NCBI RefSeq assembly: GCF_000373565.1
Contig: NZ_KB891850.1
Coordinates: 62,001 to 126,000 of the forward strand
Direction: 5' to 3'
From: Streptomyces sp. HmicA12
Lineage (GTDB): Bacteria; Actinomycetota; Actinomycetes; Streptomycetales; Streptomycetaceae
Length of the DNA: 64,000 bases
Shown here: positions 43,085-51,584 of the stretch, piece by piece
How the letters are laid out: each line of letters begins with the position of its first letter
Position numbering within the stretch: position 1 is the stretch's first letter
Made by a program: the position numbers and the translations under genes
The notes under the pieces: model-generated
Seen by the model: only the letters and a program-made list of their open reading frames with translations
Databases searched by the model: none
What the model was told of the DNA's origin: nothing

Positions 43085-44560
43085 GTGCCCTCCATGAACG
43101 ATCTCGTACGCCAGCACACCGCCCTCGGTGACTCCGACCTCGAGTGGCTCCACCTGCTGGTCTCGGAGTGGCAGTTGCTCTCCGACCTCTCCTTCGCCGA
43201 CCTCGTGCTGTGGGTCCCCACGCACGACGGCACGCGGTACGTCTCCGTCGCGCAGATGCGCCCCAACACCGGGCCCACCTCCTACCAGGACGACATGGTG
43301 GGGCACCTGGTGCCGCGCGGCCGCCGCCCGATGCTCGACGCCGCTCTCGACGAGGGCCGCATCGTGCGCGAGGGCGACCCCGAGTGGCGCGAGGAGGTGC
43401 CGGTGCGGGTCGAGTCCATCCCCGTCCGCAGGGAAGGGCGCGTCCTCGGCGTCATCGCCAGGAACACCAACCTGCTCACCGTGCGCACCCCCTCACGACT
43501 GGAGCTGACCTACCTCCAGTCCGCCTCCGACCTCGCGCAGATGATCGCCGCCGGATCGTTTCCGTTCCCCGGCCAGCAGGTCGACATGGACGCGTCCCCG
43601 CGCGTCGGCGACGGCCTGATCCGGCTCGACGCCGACGGCGTCGTCCAGTACGCGTCCCCCAACGCCCTCTCCGCCTACCACCGGTTGGGCTTCCAGGCCG
43701 ATCTGGTCGGCCACCATCTCGGCAGCACGACGGCCGAACTCGCGCCGTCCCGCGGACCGGTGGACGAGGCGCTCGCCAAGGTGGCCAGCGGCTGGGCGCC
43801 GCGCGAGTTCGAGATCGAGGGCGAGGAGGGGTCGATCCAGCTGCGCGCGATCCCGCTCAAGCCGAAGGGTGCCCGGATCGGCTCCCTGGTCCTCCTTCGC
43901 GACGTCACCGAACTGCGCCGCCGCGAGCGGGAGTTGATCACCAAGGACGCCACCATCCGGGAGATCCACCACCGGGTGAAGAACAACCTCCAGACCGTCG
44001 CCGCGCTGCTCCGCCTCCAAGCCCGGCGCATTGAGTCGGACAGGGGGCGCGAAGCGCTGGAGGAAGCCGTCCGGCGCGTCGGTTCCATCGCGATCGTGCA
44101 CGAGACGCTCTCCCAGAACCTTGACGAGCGCGTGGAGTTCGACGAGATCGCCGACCGGGTGCTCGCCATGGTGGCCGAGATCTCGCCGGGCCAGGTGACC
44201 GGCCGGCGCACCGGCCGCTTCGGCATCCTCGACGCCGAGGTGGCGACCCCGCTCTCGATGGTCCTGACCGAGGTGCTGCAGAACGCACTTGAGCACGGTT
44301 ACCGCCAGGGCGACACCGGCACGGTGGAGGTCTCGGCGGTGCGCGGCGGCACGAGCAAGGACGCCCGCCTCCTGATCACCGTCCAGGACGACGGTGTCGG
44401 CCTGCCCGAGAACTTCGACCCGAAGCGGGCCGGGAACCTGGGGCTGCAGATCGTACGCACCCTGGTGGAGGGCGAGTTGGGCGGCACGTTCGACATGGTG
44501 CCCGCACCCGAGCGCGGCACCCAGGTCATCCTCGACATCCCCGTGCGCTCCCAGAAGTAG
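43085..44560 (+). CDS. pdtaS: Sensor histidine kinase, PdtaS-like (GAF-PAS-HisKA_2)
   Basis: Soluble kinase of 491 residues. Domains: N-terminal GAF-like (about 20-160, SEWQLLSDLSFADLVLWV), PAS (about 180-275, GLIRLDADGVVQYASPNALS), HisKA_2 with phospho-acceptor in EIHHRVKNNLQTVAALLRLQ, and an ATPase domain with N-box LTEVLQNALEHGY. The layout and long identical stretches match mycobacterial PdtaS, which phosphorylates an RNA-binding ANTAR regulator. The GTG at 43085 is chosen; an ATG three codons later is equally possible. It faces wblE tail to tail, with a hairpin between. No response regulator lies nearby, so it is an orphan here. Confidence 0.85.
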   Translation: MPSMNDLVRQHTALGDSDLEWLHLLVSEWQLLSDLSFADLVLWVPTHDGTRYVSVAQMRPNTGPTSYQDDMVGHLVPRGRRPMLDAALDEGRIVREGDPEWREEVPVRVESIPVRREGRVLGVIARNTNLLTVRTPSRLELTYLQSASDLAQMIAAGSFPFPGQQVDMDASPRVGDGLIRLDADGVVQYASPNALSAYHRLGFQADLVGHHLGSTTAELAPSRGPVDEALAKVASGWAPREFEIEGEEGSIQLRAIPLKPKGARIGSLVLLRDVTELRRRERELITKDATIREIHHRVKNNLQTVAALLRLQARRIESDRGREALEEAVRRVGSIAIVHETLSQNLDERVEFDEIADRVLAMVAEISPGQVTGRRTGRFGILDAEVATPLSMVLTEVLQNALEHGYRQGDTGTVEVSAVRGGTSKDARLLITVQDDGVGLPENFDPKRAGNLGLQIVRTLVEGELGGTFDMVPAPERGTQVILDIPVRSQK

Positions 44561-44606
44561 CCCCGGGCGGCAGCCCCGGCGGGGCTACGCGTACGCGAAC
44601 AGCAGA

Positions 44607-44637
44607 GAGCCCCGGACCGTTGAACGGTTCGGGGCTC
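44607..44637. terminator. Bidirectional terminator between the kinase gene and wblE
   Basis: Inverted repeat of 15 bp (GAGCCCCGGACCGTT with one wobble pair) around a one-base centre, 47 bases after the kinase stop and 136 bases after the wblE stop on the other strand. Confidence 0.78.
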
Positions 44638-44772
44638 CATACTCGCGTGCTCGGGTCATGTCCCGGGCTGAGCCTGGGGGAGCATCGGGGGTACTGCGCG
44701 CTGCGGCTCGGGGGCGGGAGATGCGTACTCGCTGTACGCGCCGCCGGGCTCAGGCTCGTGGGGGGTGGGGAA

Positions 44773-45030
44773 TCAGGCGGAGGCCTGACGGGCCCGGTTG
44801 CGAGCGGCGCGGCGCTTCATCGCGCGGCGCTCGTCCTCGCTGAGGCCACCCCAGACGCCGGAGTCCTGGCCGGACTCGAGCGCCCACTGCAGGCACTGCT
44901 CCATGACGGGGCAGCGGCGGCAGACGGCCTTGGCTTCCTCGATCTGCAGCAGCGCAGGACCGGTGTTGCCGATGGGGAAGAAGAGCTCGGGGTCTTCCTC
45001 GCGGCAAACGGCGTTGTGACGCCAGTCCAT
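44773..45030 (-). CDS. wblE: WhiB-like iron-sulfur regulator WblE (WhiB1 orthologue)
   Basis: Redox/NO-responsive transcription factor of 85 residues holding a [4Fe-4S] cluster. The ligands Cys9, Cys37, Cys40 and Cys46 stand at the same positions as in M. tuberculosis WhiB1, followed by the GVWGG turn and a basic C-terminus (RRAMKRRAARNRAR) for DNA binding. The ATG at 45030 follows AGGAGAGG. A CRP-like palindrome lies 44 to 59 bp upstream of the start. Confidence 0.95.
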   Translation of the reverse strand: MDWRHNAVCREEDPELFFPIGNTGPALLQIEEAKAVCRRCPVMEQCLQWALESGQDSGVWGGLSEDERRAMKRRAARNRARQASA

Positions 45031-45349
45031 GTCTGCTACCTCTCCTTGGTATTACGTGCAGGTTGCTTGTGAATGTGAACGCTTTCACGAATCCCTCAAC
45101 AAGTGAAGGGCCGAACGTCACGAACGCGACGGTGGTCCGTTGTTTTGAGGAGGGGATTCGGGCTCTCTGTGGGGCCGATGTTGCGGGCCGTCCCGAGCGC
45201 CATGTAGAGATTCGCAAACCTCGGCGGCGGATACAACCCCTTCAGGAAAGTTTTTTTTGATTCCTCGGTGTCGGCTAGGTCACAGCCGTACTTCCATGGG
45301 GTGGAGCCTGGCCCAAACGTTCGAGATAAAGGACTTTGGGCCCTTCCAC
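45031..45349 (-). other. wblE upstream region
   Basis: It contains the CRP-like site (45074-45089) and, further out, an eight-base A-tract on the minus strand (near 45252-45259) followed by TTGTAT-17 bases-GAATCT, a possible promoter with an A-tract upstream element. The promoter is a weak call. The region also separates wblE from the lipid kinase gene on the same strand. Confidence 0.45.
45074..45089 (-). promoter_or_regulatory. CRP/Cmr-like palindrome upstream of wblE
   Basis: TGTGA-ACGCTT-TCACG on the plus strand, one base from the perfect TGTGAN6TCACA site. M. tuberculosis whiB1 is regulated by CRP at similar palindromes, and Streptomyces has a Crp. Confidence 0.6.
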
Positions 45350-46318
45350 TCACACAATCACACGCAGTGCACGGCGTACGCCTGTGAACGTCACGCTAGT
45401 CCGCAGCCCCAGGTGGTCACCGTCCATCTGAAGGGGCAGGGGCACCTTCGAATGCAAGGTGAAGTCCGTCAGGTCATGGAGCGTGACCGCGTTCTTACCC
45501 TGGGGTCCCCGTTCGGGCGTCGACATCAGCAGCTGGGTGCCGTAACGGGTCACCGCCGGAGTCGACAATTTCTTGAGTCCGAGCACGTCAAGGCCGGTGT
45601 CGAAGGACGCCTGGGGGGTCGGGTACAGCGGCCGGTTGCCCAGGAACGACCACGGCGACGTGTTGCTGATTATGGAGACGACCAGATCCGTGACCGGATC
45701 CTCGTCCGGCCGTTCGAGCGTGATCGTGCCGTGCCGGCGGTCCTGCTCGCCGAGGAACTGGCGCACCACCTGTCGCACATACAGGGCGTGCGTCGAACGC
45801 TTGCCGCGTTCGCGCTGCTGCTCGACCCGGCCGACCACCCCCGCGTCGAAACCGAGACCCGCGCTGAAGGTGAACCAGCGCGACGGCACCGCCTCGTCCT
45901 CCGTGCCCGGGGTGCCCCCGGCGAGGCCCAGGCCCACCGTGCGCTGCCGGCCCTCCCGCAGGGCGTCCAGGAGCTGCCCCGTGGCCTCCACGGGTTCGTT
46001 CGGCAGGCCGAGGGCGCGGGCGAAGACGTTCGTGGAGCCGCCGGGGACGACGGCCAGGCCCGGCAGTCGGTCGAGGTCGGGGCCGTGGTGCAGCAGCCCG
46101 TTCACCACCTCGTTGACCGTGCCGTCGCCGCCGAGGGCGACGACCAGCTCGATGTCCTTGCTCTCCGCGGCCTGCCGGCCGAGGTCACGTGCGTGGCCGC
46201 GGTACTCGGTGGTGACCGCCTCCAGCTTCATCTCGCTCGCCAGGGCGTGGATCAACACGTCACGCGTGCGCTCGCTGGTGGTGGTTGCCGCTGGATTGAC
46301 CACGAGAAGTGCACGCAT
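45350..46318 (-). CDS. Diacylglycerol kinase-family lipid kinase
   Basis: Protein of 322 residues with the DAGK catalytic fold. The nucleotide motif is VVALGGDGTVNEVVNGLL, followed by VVPGGSTNVFARALG in the loop that usually reads GTGNDFAR. It should phosphorylate diacylglycerol or a sphingoid or undecaprenol-like lipid at the membrane. The start ATG is at 46318. It sits on the wblE strand 319 bp upstream of it. The exact lipid is unknown. Confidence 0.85.
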   Translation of the reverse strand: MRALLVVNPAATTTSERTRDVLIHALASEMKLEAVTTEYRGHARDLGRQAAESKDIELVVALGGDGTVNEVVNGLLHHGPDLDRLPGLAVVPGGSTNVFARALGLPNEPVEATGQLLDALREGRQRTVGLGLAGGTPGTEDEAVPSRWFTFSAGLGFDAGVVGRVEQQRERGKRSTHALYVRQVVRQFLGEQDRRHGTITLERPDEDPVTDLVVSIISNTSPWSFLGNRPLYPTPQASFDTGLDVLGLKKLSTPAVTRYGTQLLMSTPERGPQGKNAVTLHDLTDFTLHSKVPLPLQMDGDHLGLRTSVTFTGVRRALRVIV

Positions 46319-46444
46319 GCAAGGCAGCGTACCTAGCGGCCTTGATCGCGCCCAGACCGAGGTAGGAGTCGGGTAAGAGCGCGCGGGCCCGCGGGGCGGG
46401 GTGCGGCCTCTCCGGGGGCGCCGTGCGGGGGCTACGCTGCAAAG

Positions 46445-46897
46445 GTGACCTCAGAGCAGAATCCCGCCCCCGAGACCTCCGAAGAAGAAGGCCCGCGCCC
46501 CGGCCGGCTGACCCTGGCCGCCGCCCTGGCCGGACTCGAAGGAGCCGCGCTCGTCGTCGGCGGTGGCTACATGCTGGTCGCCGGGCTCGCCGGACACCCC
46601 GACAACCCGGAGCAGGCCATCACCGGCGGCATCACGCTCATCGTGCTCGCGCTGCTGCCGCTGCTCGCCGCCCGCGGACTGCTGGCCCGCAAGAGCTGGA
46701 GCCGCGGCCCCGCGATCATCACGCAGATCATGGCGCTGCCCGTCGCCTATACGTTGCTGCAGGCCGACAGCGCCGCCATCGGCGGCGGCATCGTGCTGGG
46801 AGTGGTGGCGGTCGTCGCGCTGGTGATGCTCGTGAACCGGGAGACCACGCGCGCGCTCGGCATCCGTACGCCGGGAAGCGCGCAGGAATCCGAATAG
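46445..46897 (+). CDS. Integral membrane protein of unknown function
   Basis: Protein of 150 residues with four hydrophobic helices between about residues 22 and 135, and an acidic N-terminal tail (ETSEEEGPRP). It starts with GTG at 46445. There are no catalytic motifs. It faces the sigH gene tail to tail and is divergent from the lipid kinase gene. The gene is conserved at this position in Streptomyces, but no role is known. Confidence 0.7.
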   Translation: MTSEQNPAPETSEEEGPRPGRLTLAAALAGLEGAALVVGGGYMLVAGLAGHPDNPEQAITGGITLIVLALLPLLAARGLLARKSWSRGPAIITQIMALPVAYTLLQADSAAIGGGIVLGVVAVVALVMLVNRETTRALGIRTPGSAQESE

Positions 46898-46987
46898 ACC
46901 TGGACGCACGGAAAGGCGCCCGGTGCGAGGTGTGCACCGGGCGCCTTTTCGCGCGCAGGAGGACAGCCGCCCACAGGGAGCGCGCTC

Positions 46988-48019
46988 TCACTCCTCCACG
47001 AGGAGCTTCTCGCGCAACTGCGCGAGTGTGCGCGCCAGAAGACGGGACACGTGCATCTGGGAGATACCGACCTCCTGGGCGATCTGCGACTGCGTCATGT
47101 TCCCGAAGAAGCGCAGGAGCAGAATGCGCTTCTCGCGCGGCGGCAGGTCCTCCAGGAGCGGCTTGAGCGACTCGCGGTACTCGACGCCCTCCAGCGCCTC
47201 GTCCTCGGCGCCCAGGGTGTCGGCGACCGCCGGGGACTCGTCGTCCGTGTCCGGGACGTCCAGGGACAGCGTGGAGTACGCGTTCGCGGACTCCAGGCCC
47301 TCCAGGACCTCCTCCTCGGAGATGGCGAGCTTCTCGGCCAGCTCGTGGACCGTGGGGGAGCGGCCGTGCATCTGGGACAGCTCGGCCGTCGCCGTCGTCA
47401 GGGCCAGGCGCAGCTCCTGGAGACGGCGCGGGACGCGCACGGCCCAGCCCTTGTCGCGGAAGTGCCGCTTGATCTCGCCGACCACGGTCGGGGTCGCGTA
47501 CGTGGAGAACTCCACGCCGCGCTCCGGGTCGAACCGGTCCACCGACTTGATCAGGCCGATCGTCGCGACCTGGGTGAGGTCGTCCAGCGGCTCGCCGCGG
47601 TTGCGGAAGCGGCGTGCCAGGTGCTCGACCAGGGGCAGATGCATGCGCACGAGCTTGTTGCGCAGCTCCGCGTACTCCGGGCTGCCGTCCTTGAGGGTGC
47701 GCAGCTCGATGAACATCGCCCGTGCACCGCTGCGGTCCTGCGGATCTCGCCGGCCGTGCTGCTCACCGCTTCGCTGGTGGTCGCTCATCAATCCCGCCCG
47801 TCGCGCGTCCGATCCCCCTGAGCCCCCGCGAACGTCGGCCCTGATGGTCGGCGCTGCCTGTTGTGGAGCGTCCGTGGCCGGGTCCGCCCGGTCTTCCGGA
47901 TGCGGCCGGGCCTGCTGTTCGGGGATGCCGGTGGTCAGCCGTCGCATCCCGTCCGAGCCGTCGGCCGGGAGATCCCGTGTGCCGCGTTTGTCGTCCCGCA
48001 CCGGACCGTCCCCGTTCAT
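46988..48019 (-). CDS. sigH: Stress-response sigma factor SigH (SigB/SigF family)
   Basis: Sigma factor of 343 residues if started at the ATG at 48019, which overlaps the prsH stop in TGATG. An internal ATG at 47788 would give a 266-residue form. In S. coelicolor several SigH isoforms (about 31 to 52 kDa) arise this way, linked to osmotic stress and development. Region 2 is LPLVEHLARRFRNRGEPLDD to STYATPTVVGEIKRHFRD, region 3 GRSPTVHELAEKLAISEEEV, and region 4 RILLLRFFGNMTQSQIAQEV. The first 77 residues are low-complexity and Asp/Arg-rich. PrsH upstream is its expected anti-sigma factor. Confidence 0.92.
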   Translation of the reverse strand: MNGDGPVRDDKRGTRDLPADGSDGMRRLTTGIPEQQARPHPEDRADPATDAPQQAAPTIRADVRGGSGGSDARRAGLMSDHQRSGEQHGRRDPQDRSGARAMFIELRTLKDGSPEYAELRNKLVRMHLPLVEHLARRFRNRGEPLDDLTQVATIGLIKSVDRFDPERGVEFSTYATPTVVGEIKRHFRDKGWAVRVPRRLQELRLALTTATAELSQMHGRSPTVHELAEKLAISEEEVLEGLESANAYSTLSLDVPDTDDESPAVADTLGAEDEALEGVEYRESLKPLLEDLPPREKRILLLRFFGNMTQSQIAQEVGISQMHVSRLLARTLAQLREKLLVEE

Positions 48020-48432
48020 CACGCCGGGCCGGGGCCCGCGCCGCGCTTCTTGTAGAGACTGATCGAGACGGTGTTGTCCTCGGCCACGGTGGAGTCGACC
48101 TGGCCCGCGAGGGCCGACAGCACTGTCCACGCGAAGGTGTCGCGCTCCGGGGCCCGGCCGTCGGTGGTCGGCGCGGAGACCGTCACCTCCAAGGAGTCGT
48201 CGACGAGACGGAACACGCAGCTGAGCACTGAGCCGGCGACGGCCTGCTGGAGCAGGATGGCGCAGGCCTCGTCGACCGCGATGCGCAGGTCCTCGATCTC
48301 GTCGAGGGTGAAGTCCAAACGTGCCGCGAGGCCGGCCGTGGCCGTCCGCAGCACCGACAGGTAGGCACCCGCAGCCGGCAGCCGGACTTCCACGAAGTCC
48401 TGATTCCCGGGCTCGCCTGCAAACTGGGACAC
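48019..48432 (-). CDS. prsH: Anti-sigma factor PrsH (RsbW-like ATPase fold)
   Basis: Protein of 137 residues with the HATPase fold of RsbW/SpoIIAB. The N-box region is EIEDLRIAVDEACAILLQQA, in which the usual Asn after the Glu-Ala pair is Ile. The GTG at 48432, behind GGAGG, begins VSQFAGEPG; a longer frame upstream is open but has no ribosome site. It precedes sigH with a TGATG coupling. It should hold SigH until an anti-anti-sigma or other signal frees it. Confidence 0.85.
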   Translation of the reverse strand: MSQFAGEPGNQDFVEVRLPAAGAYLSVLRTATAGLAARLDFTLDEIEDLRIAVDEACAILLQQAVAGSVLSCVFRLVDDSLEVTVSAPTTDGRAPERDTFAWTVLSALAGQVDSTVAEDNTVSISLYKKRGAGPGPA

Positions 48433-48689
48433 CCTCACCTCCAAGGTGGTACAAGCTCTTTCGGGCTCCGGGAGGTGTCGTCCCCCGGGTGACGCGCCAC
48501 ATATATCTGCGGTGACGCTACCGCGCGCCCGACTTTCCTGTCCCGGGGACCCCCGGCCCGTTGCTGTCACTCATAGTAAGCCCTCGGGTACGGACAGTGG
48601 CTAGGGGGTGTGCGGGCCCAATTGGAAAGAGCGGGCGCCGGGTTGACGTACCCATGCGTCCGCCGATCGAATCCCGCTGCCGCTCCGGA

Positions 48690-48950
48690 TCAGACCAGTA
48701 CGGCGTCCACGAAGCACCAGCGCCAGCTCTCACCAGGCTCGAAGGTGCGCATCACCGGGTGGCCGGTCTCCTTGTAGTGCTCCGTGCCGTGCTTGTACGG
48801 CGAGGAGTCGCAGCAGCCCACGTGGCCGCAGACCAGACACAGCCGCAGTTGCACAGGGTGACTGCCGGCGGCCAGACACTCCAGGCAGGTCTCGCTGAGA
48901 GGTGCCGGTTCGGGGTGCGGCAGTGCGTCGGCGTGCAGGCACTCGTTCAT
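48690..48950 (-). CDS. UBP-type zinc-finger protein
   Basis: Protein of 86 residues almost entirely made of a UBP/BUZ-type zinc finger. Zinc ligands follow the pattern CLEC, CLVCGHVGCC, HGTEHYKETGHP. In eukaryotes such fingers bind the ubiquitin C-terminus; bacterial stand-alone versions have no known partner. The ATG at 48950 begins MNECLH. It is divergent from the Na+/H+ antiporter gene with 51 bp between. Confidence 0.85.
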   Translation of the reverse strand: MNECLHADALPHPEPAPLSETCLECLAAGSHPVQLRLCLVCGHVGCCDSSPYKHGTEHYKETGHPVMRTFEPGESWRWCFVDAVLV

Positions 48951-49001
48951 GATGGCCAGGTTACGACGGGCGGCGTGATCAGGTAGGGCGGAAGGCGAGT
49001 C

Positions 49002-50600
49002 ATGGACGTATTCCCACTGGTGGGACTGGTCGCGGTGAGTGCCGCGGTGGCGGGGGCGGCACGCAGGACACCGGTGCCGGCGCCCCTCCTTCTTGTCGCG
49101 GTCGGCCTGGTGGCCTCCTATGTGCCGGGAATTCCGGAGTACACGCTCGACCCGCACATCGTGCTGCCGCTGATCCTCCCGCCGCTGCTGCACACCGCCG
49201 CGCTGGAGAGCTCGTACCTCGACCTGCGGGCGAACATCAGGCCCGTGGCGCTGCTGTCGGTGGGCTACGTCCTGTTCGCCACGGTGGCGGTGGGCTGGCT
49301 CGCGTACGAGCTGATCCCGGACCTGCCGCTGACCGCCGCGCTCGTCCTGGGCGCCGTGATCGCGCCGCCCGACGCGGTGGCGGCCACGGCGATCGCCCGG
49401 CGGGTGGGGCTGCCGTCGCGGATCACGACGATCCTGCAGGGCGAGTCCCTGGTGAACGACGCGACCGCGATCACCGCCTACAAGGTGGCGCTCGCCGCCG
49501 CCGTGGGGGAGGGGGCCAGTTGGGCGGGCGGTATCCGGGAGTTCCTGGTGGCGGCCGTCGGCGGGGTCGGGGTGGGGCTGCTGCTGATGGTGCCGCTGCA
49601 CTGGCTGCGCACGCACCTCAAGGAGGCCGTGCTGCAGAACACGCTCTCCCTGCTCATCCCCTTCGCCGCGTACGCCGCGGCGGAGCAGGTGGGGGCGTCC
49701 GGGGTGCTCGCCGTCGTGACCGTCGCGCTCTACCTGGGGCACCGGTCCTGGCAGGTCGACTTCGAGACGCGGCTCCAGGAGGCCGCGGTCTGGAAGGTCG
49801 TCGCCTTCATCCTGGAGTCGTCCGTCTTCGCGCTCATCGGCCTGCAACTGCGCTACGTCGTCGAGCGGCTCGGCGAGTACAGCGTCGCGCAGGCCGTCTG
49901 GTACGCGGTCGGGGTGTTCGTCCTCGTGGTCCTGATGCGCTTCGTGTGGTCGTATCCGGCGACCTACCTGCCGTGGTGGCTGCGGCCGCGGACCCGGGAG
50001 CGCGAGGGCGACATGGACTGGCGCAAGCCGCTCATCGTGAGCTGGGCCGGGATGCGCGGTGTGGTGTCGCTGGCCATCGCCTTCTCGATCCCGCTCACGA
50101 CGGAGGACGGGGCGGACTTCCCCGCGCGGAACCTGGTGCTCTTCCTGACCTTCACCACGGTGATCGGGACCCTGGTCGTCCAGGGTCTTTCGCTGCCGCC
50201 GCTCATCAAGGCGCTGAAGATCCCGGGACGCGACGTGCAGGCCGAGACGCTCGCCGAGGCACAGGCCCAGAACGCCGCGTCCACGGCCGCGGAGGAGCGG
50301 GTGGACGAGCTGATGCGGGACGAGAGCAACTGCCTCCCGCAGGCCCTCCAGGACCGGCTGCACACCGTTCTGGAGCGGCGGCGCAACTCGGTGTGGGAGC
50401 GGCTCGGGCAGCCCAACCCGGTGACCGGGGAGTCCGCCGACGACACCTACCGGCGGCTCGCCCGCGAGGCGATCGCGGCCGAGCGCGAGGTGTTCGTGCG
50501 GATGCGCGACGAGCGGCGCATCGACGACGAGATGATGCGGACGCTGCTGCGCAAGCTGGACCTGGAGGAGGCGGCCGCCTACCGGGAGGTCGACGACTGA
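49002..50600 (+). CDS. Na+/H+ antiporter, CPA1 (NhaP-like) family
   Basis: Membrane protein of 532 residues with about 12 helices (to residue 400) and a long cytoplasmic C-terminal tail of helices (ETLAEAQAQNAASTAAEERV onwards). The ion-binding ND motif is GESLVNDATA, with APPDAVAATAIARR before it, as in electroneutral CPA1 exchangers. It should export Na+ or K+ in exchange for protons and help pH or osmotic balance. The ATG at 49002 follows GGAAGGCG. The tail to residue 532 may be a regulatory domain. Confidence 0.9.
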   Translation: MDVFPLVGLVAVSAAVAGAARRTPVPAPLLLVAVGLVASYVPGIPEYTLDPHIVLPLILPPLLHTAALESSYLDLRANIRPVALLSVGYVLFATVAVGWLAYELIPDLPLTAALVLGAVIAPPDAVAATAIARRVGLPSRITTILQGESLVNDATAITAYKVALAAAVGEGASWAGGIREFLVAAVGGVGVGLLLMVPLHWLRTHLKEAVLQNTLSLLIPFAAYAAAEQVGASGVLAVVTVALYLGHRSWQVDFETRLQEAAVWKVVAFILESSVFALIGLQLRYVVERLGEYSVAQAVWYAVGVFVLVVLMRFVWSYPATYLPWWLRPRTREREGDMDWRKPLIVSWAGMRGVVSLAIAFSIPLTTEDGADFPARNLVLFLTFTTVIGTLVVQGLSLPPLIKALKIPGRDVQAETLAEAQAQNAASTAAEERVDELMRDESNCLPQALQDRLHTVLERRRNSVWERLGQPNPVTGESADDTYRRLAREAIAAEREVFVRMRDERRIDDEMMRTLLRKLDLEEAAAYREVDD

Positions 50601-50619
50601 GCCGGGCGGCGAGCAGGCC

Positions 50620-51537
50620 CTACGGCCAGGGCGCTCCTGTGACGACGGCCGCGATCGTCGTGCCCCGGGGGAACGTGCCCGACTCGGTGAGTGCGAGCAG
50701 GGCGTACAGCGTCTTGGCGACGTAGAGCGGTTCGACGGGGACGCCGTGCCGGTCCTCGAAGTCGGCGGCGAACGCGGTGAGTTCGGCGGGCACGCGCGCG
50801 TAGCCGCCGAAGTGGAAGTCGTCCGCCACGTGCCAGGTGCCGCGGACGCCGCCGAACGCCGCTTCCTGCAGCGCGCGGACCTCCGCGGTCAGGAAGCCGC
50901 CCTTGAGCACCGCCACCCCGAGGGCGCGCTGGTCGGGGGCGAGACCCGCGGCCAGGCCCGCGAGGGTGCCGCCGGTGCCGCAGGCGAGGGCGACGACGTC
51001 GGCGCGGCCGCGCAGTTCGTGTCCGAGGGCCGTACAGCCGCGCACCGCGAGGGAGTTGCTGCCGCCCTCCGGGACCACGTGGGCGCCCCGGGCGCCGGCC
51101 GCGTCGAGGAGGCCGGTGAGCGTGGCGGGGTCGCTCTTGCGCCGGTACGTCGACCGGTCGACGAAGTGCAGGCGCATGCCGTCGGCCGTGCAGCGTGCCA
51201 GGGAGGGATTGAGCGGGCGCCCGGCCAGTTCGTCGCCGCGGACGATGCCGACCGTGGGGACGTCCAGAAGGCGGCCCGCGGCGGCGGTGGCCCGCAGATG
51301 GTTCGAGTAGGCGCCACCGAACGTGACGATCGGGCGGCCGTGCGCCTCCTGGAGGTTCGGGGCGAGTTTGCGCCATTTGTTGCCGACCAGGTCCGGGTGG
51401 ATCAGGTCGTCCCGCTTGAGGAGGACGCGGACGCCGTGGCGGGCGAAGCGGTCGTCGTCGATCTCCGTCAGGGGTGACGGGAGACGGGGGCGCAGGTCGG
51501 CGGTGGTCGGGCGGGGCACCCGGTCATTGTCGGACAC
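50620..51537 (-). CDS. PLP-dependent ACC deaminase/D-cysteine desulfhydrase family protein
   Basis: PLP enzyme of the tryptophan-synthase-beta fold, about 305 residues. The Schiff-base lysine is in LVGNKWRKL, with GGAYSNHLRATAAAGR and a phosphate-binding ACGTGGTLAG loop. Family members deaminate 1-aminocyclopropane-1-carboxylate or split D-cysteine; residues deciding between them are not resolved here. The GTG at 51537 is a best guess because no clear ribosome site is seen; a GTG six codons in (VPRPTTA) is the alternative. It is convergent with the antiporter. Confidence 0.8.
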   Translation of the reverse strand: MSDNDRVPRPTTADLRPRLPSPLTEIDDDRFARHGVRVLLKRDDLIHPDLVGNKWRKLAPNLQEAHGRPIVTFGGAYSNHLRATAAAGRLLDVPTVGIVRGDELAGRPLNPSLARCTADGMRLHFVDRSTYRRKSDPATLTGLLDAAGARGAHVVPEGGSNSLAVRGCTALGHELRGRADVVALACGTGGTLAGLAAGLAPDQRALGVAVLKGGFLTAEVRALQEAAFGGVRGTWHVADDFHFGGYARVPAELTAFAADFEDRHGVPVEPLYVAKTLYALLALTESGTFPRGTTIAAVVTGAPWP

Positions 51538-51584
51538 GTGTCCGGGTGCCCGCCGCCTGTGGGGAGCCGCCTGCCGGGGGCGGA

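Noticed and set aside
45250..45260. Run of eight T before the lipid kinase gene, as an intrinsic terminator
   Set aside because: No GC-rich stem lies upstream of the T-run on the plus strand. On the minus strand the A-tract fits an upstream element for wblE better.
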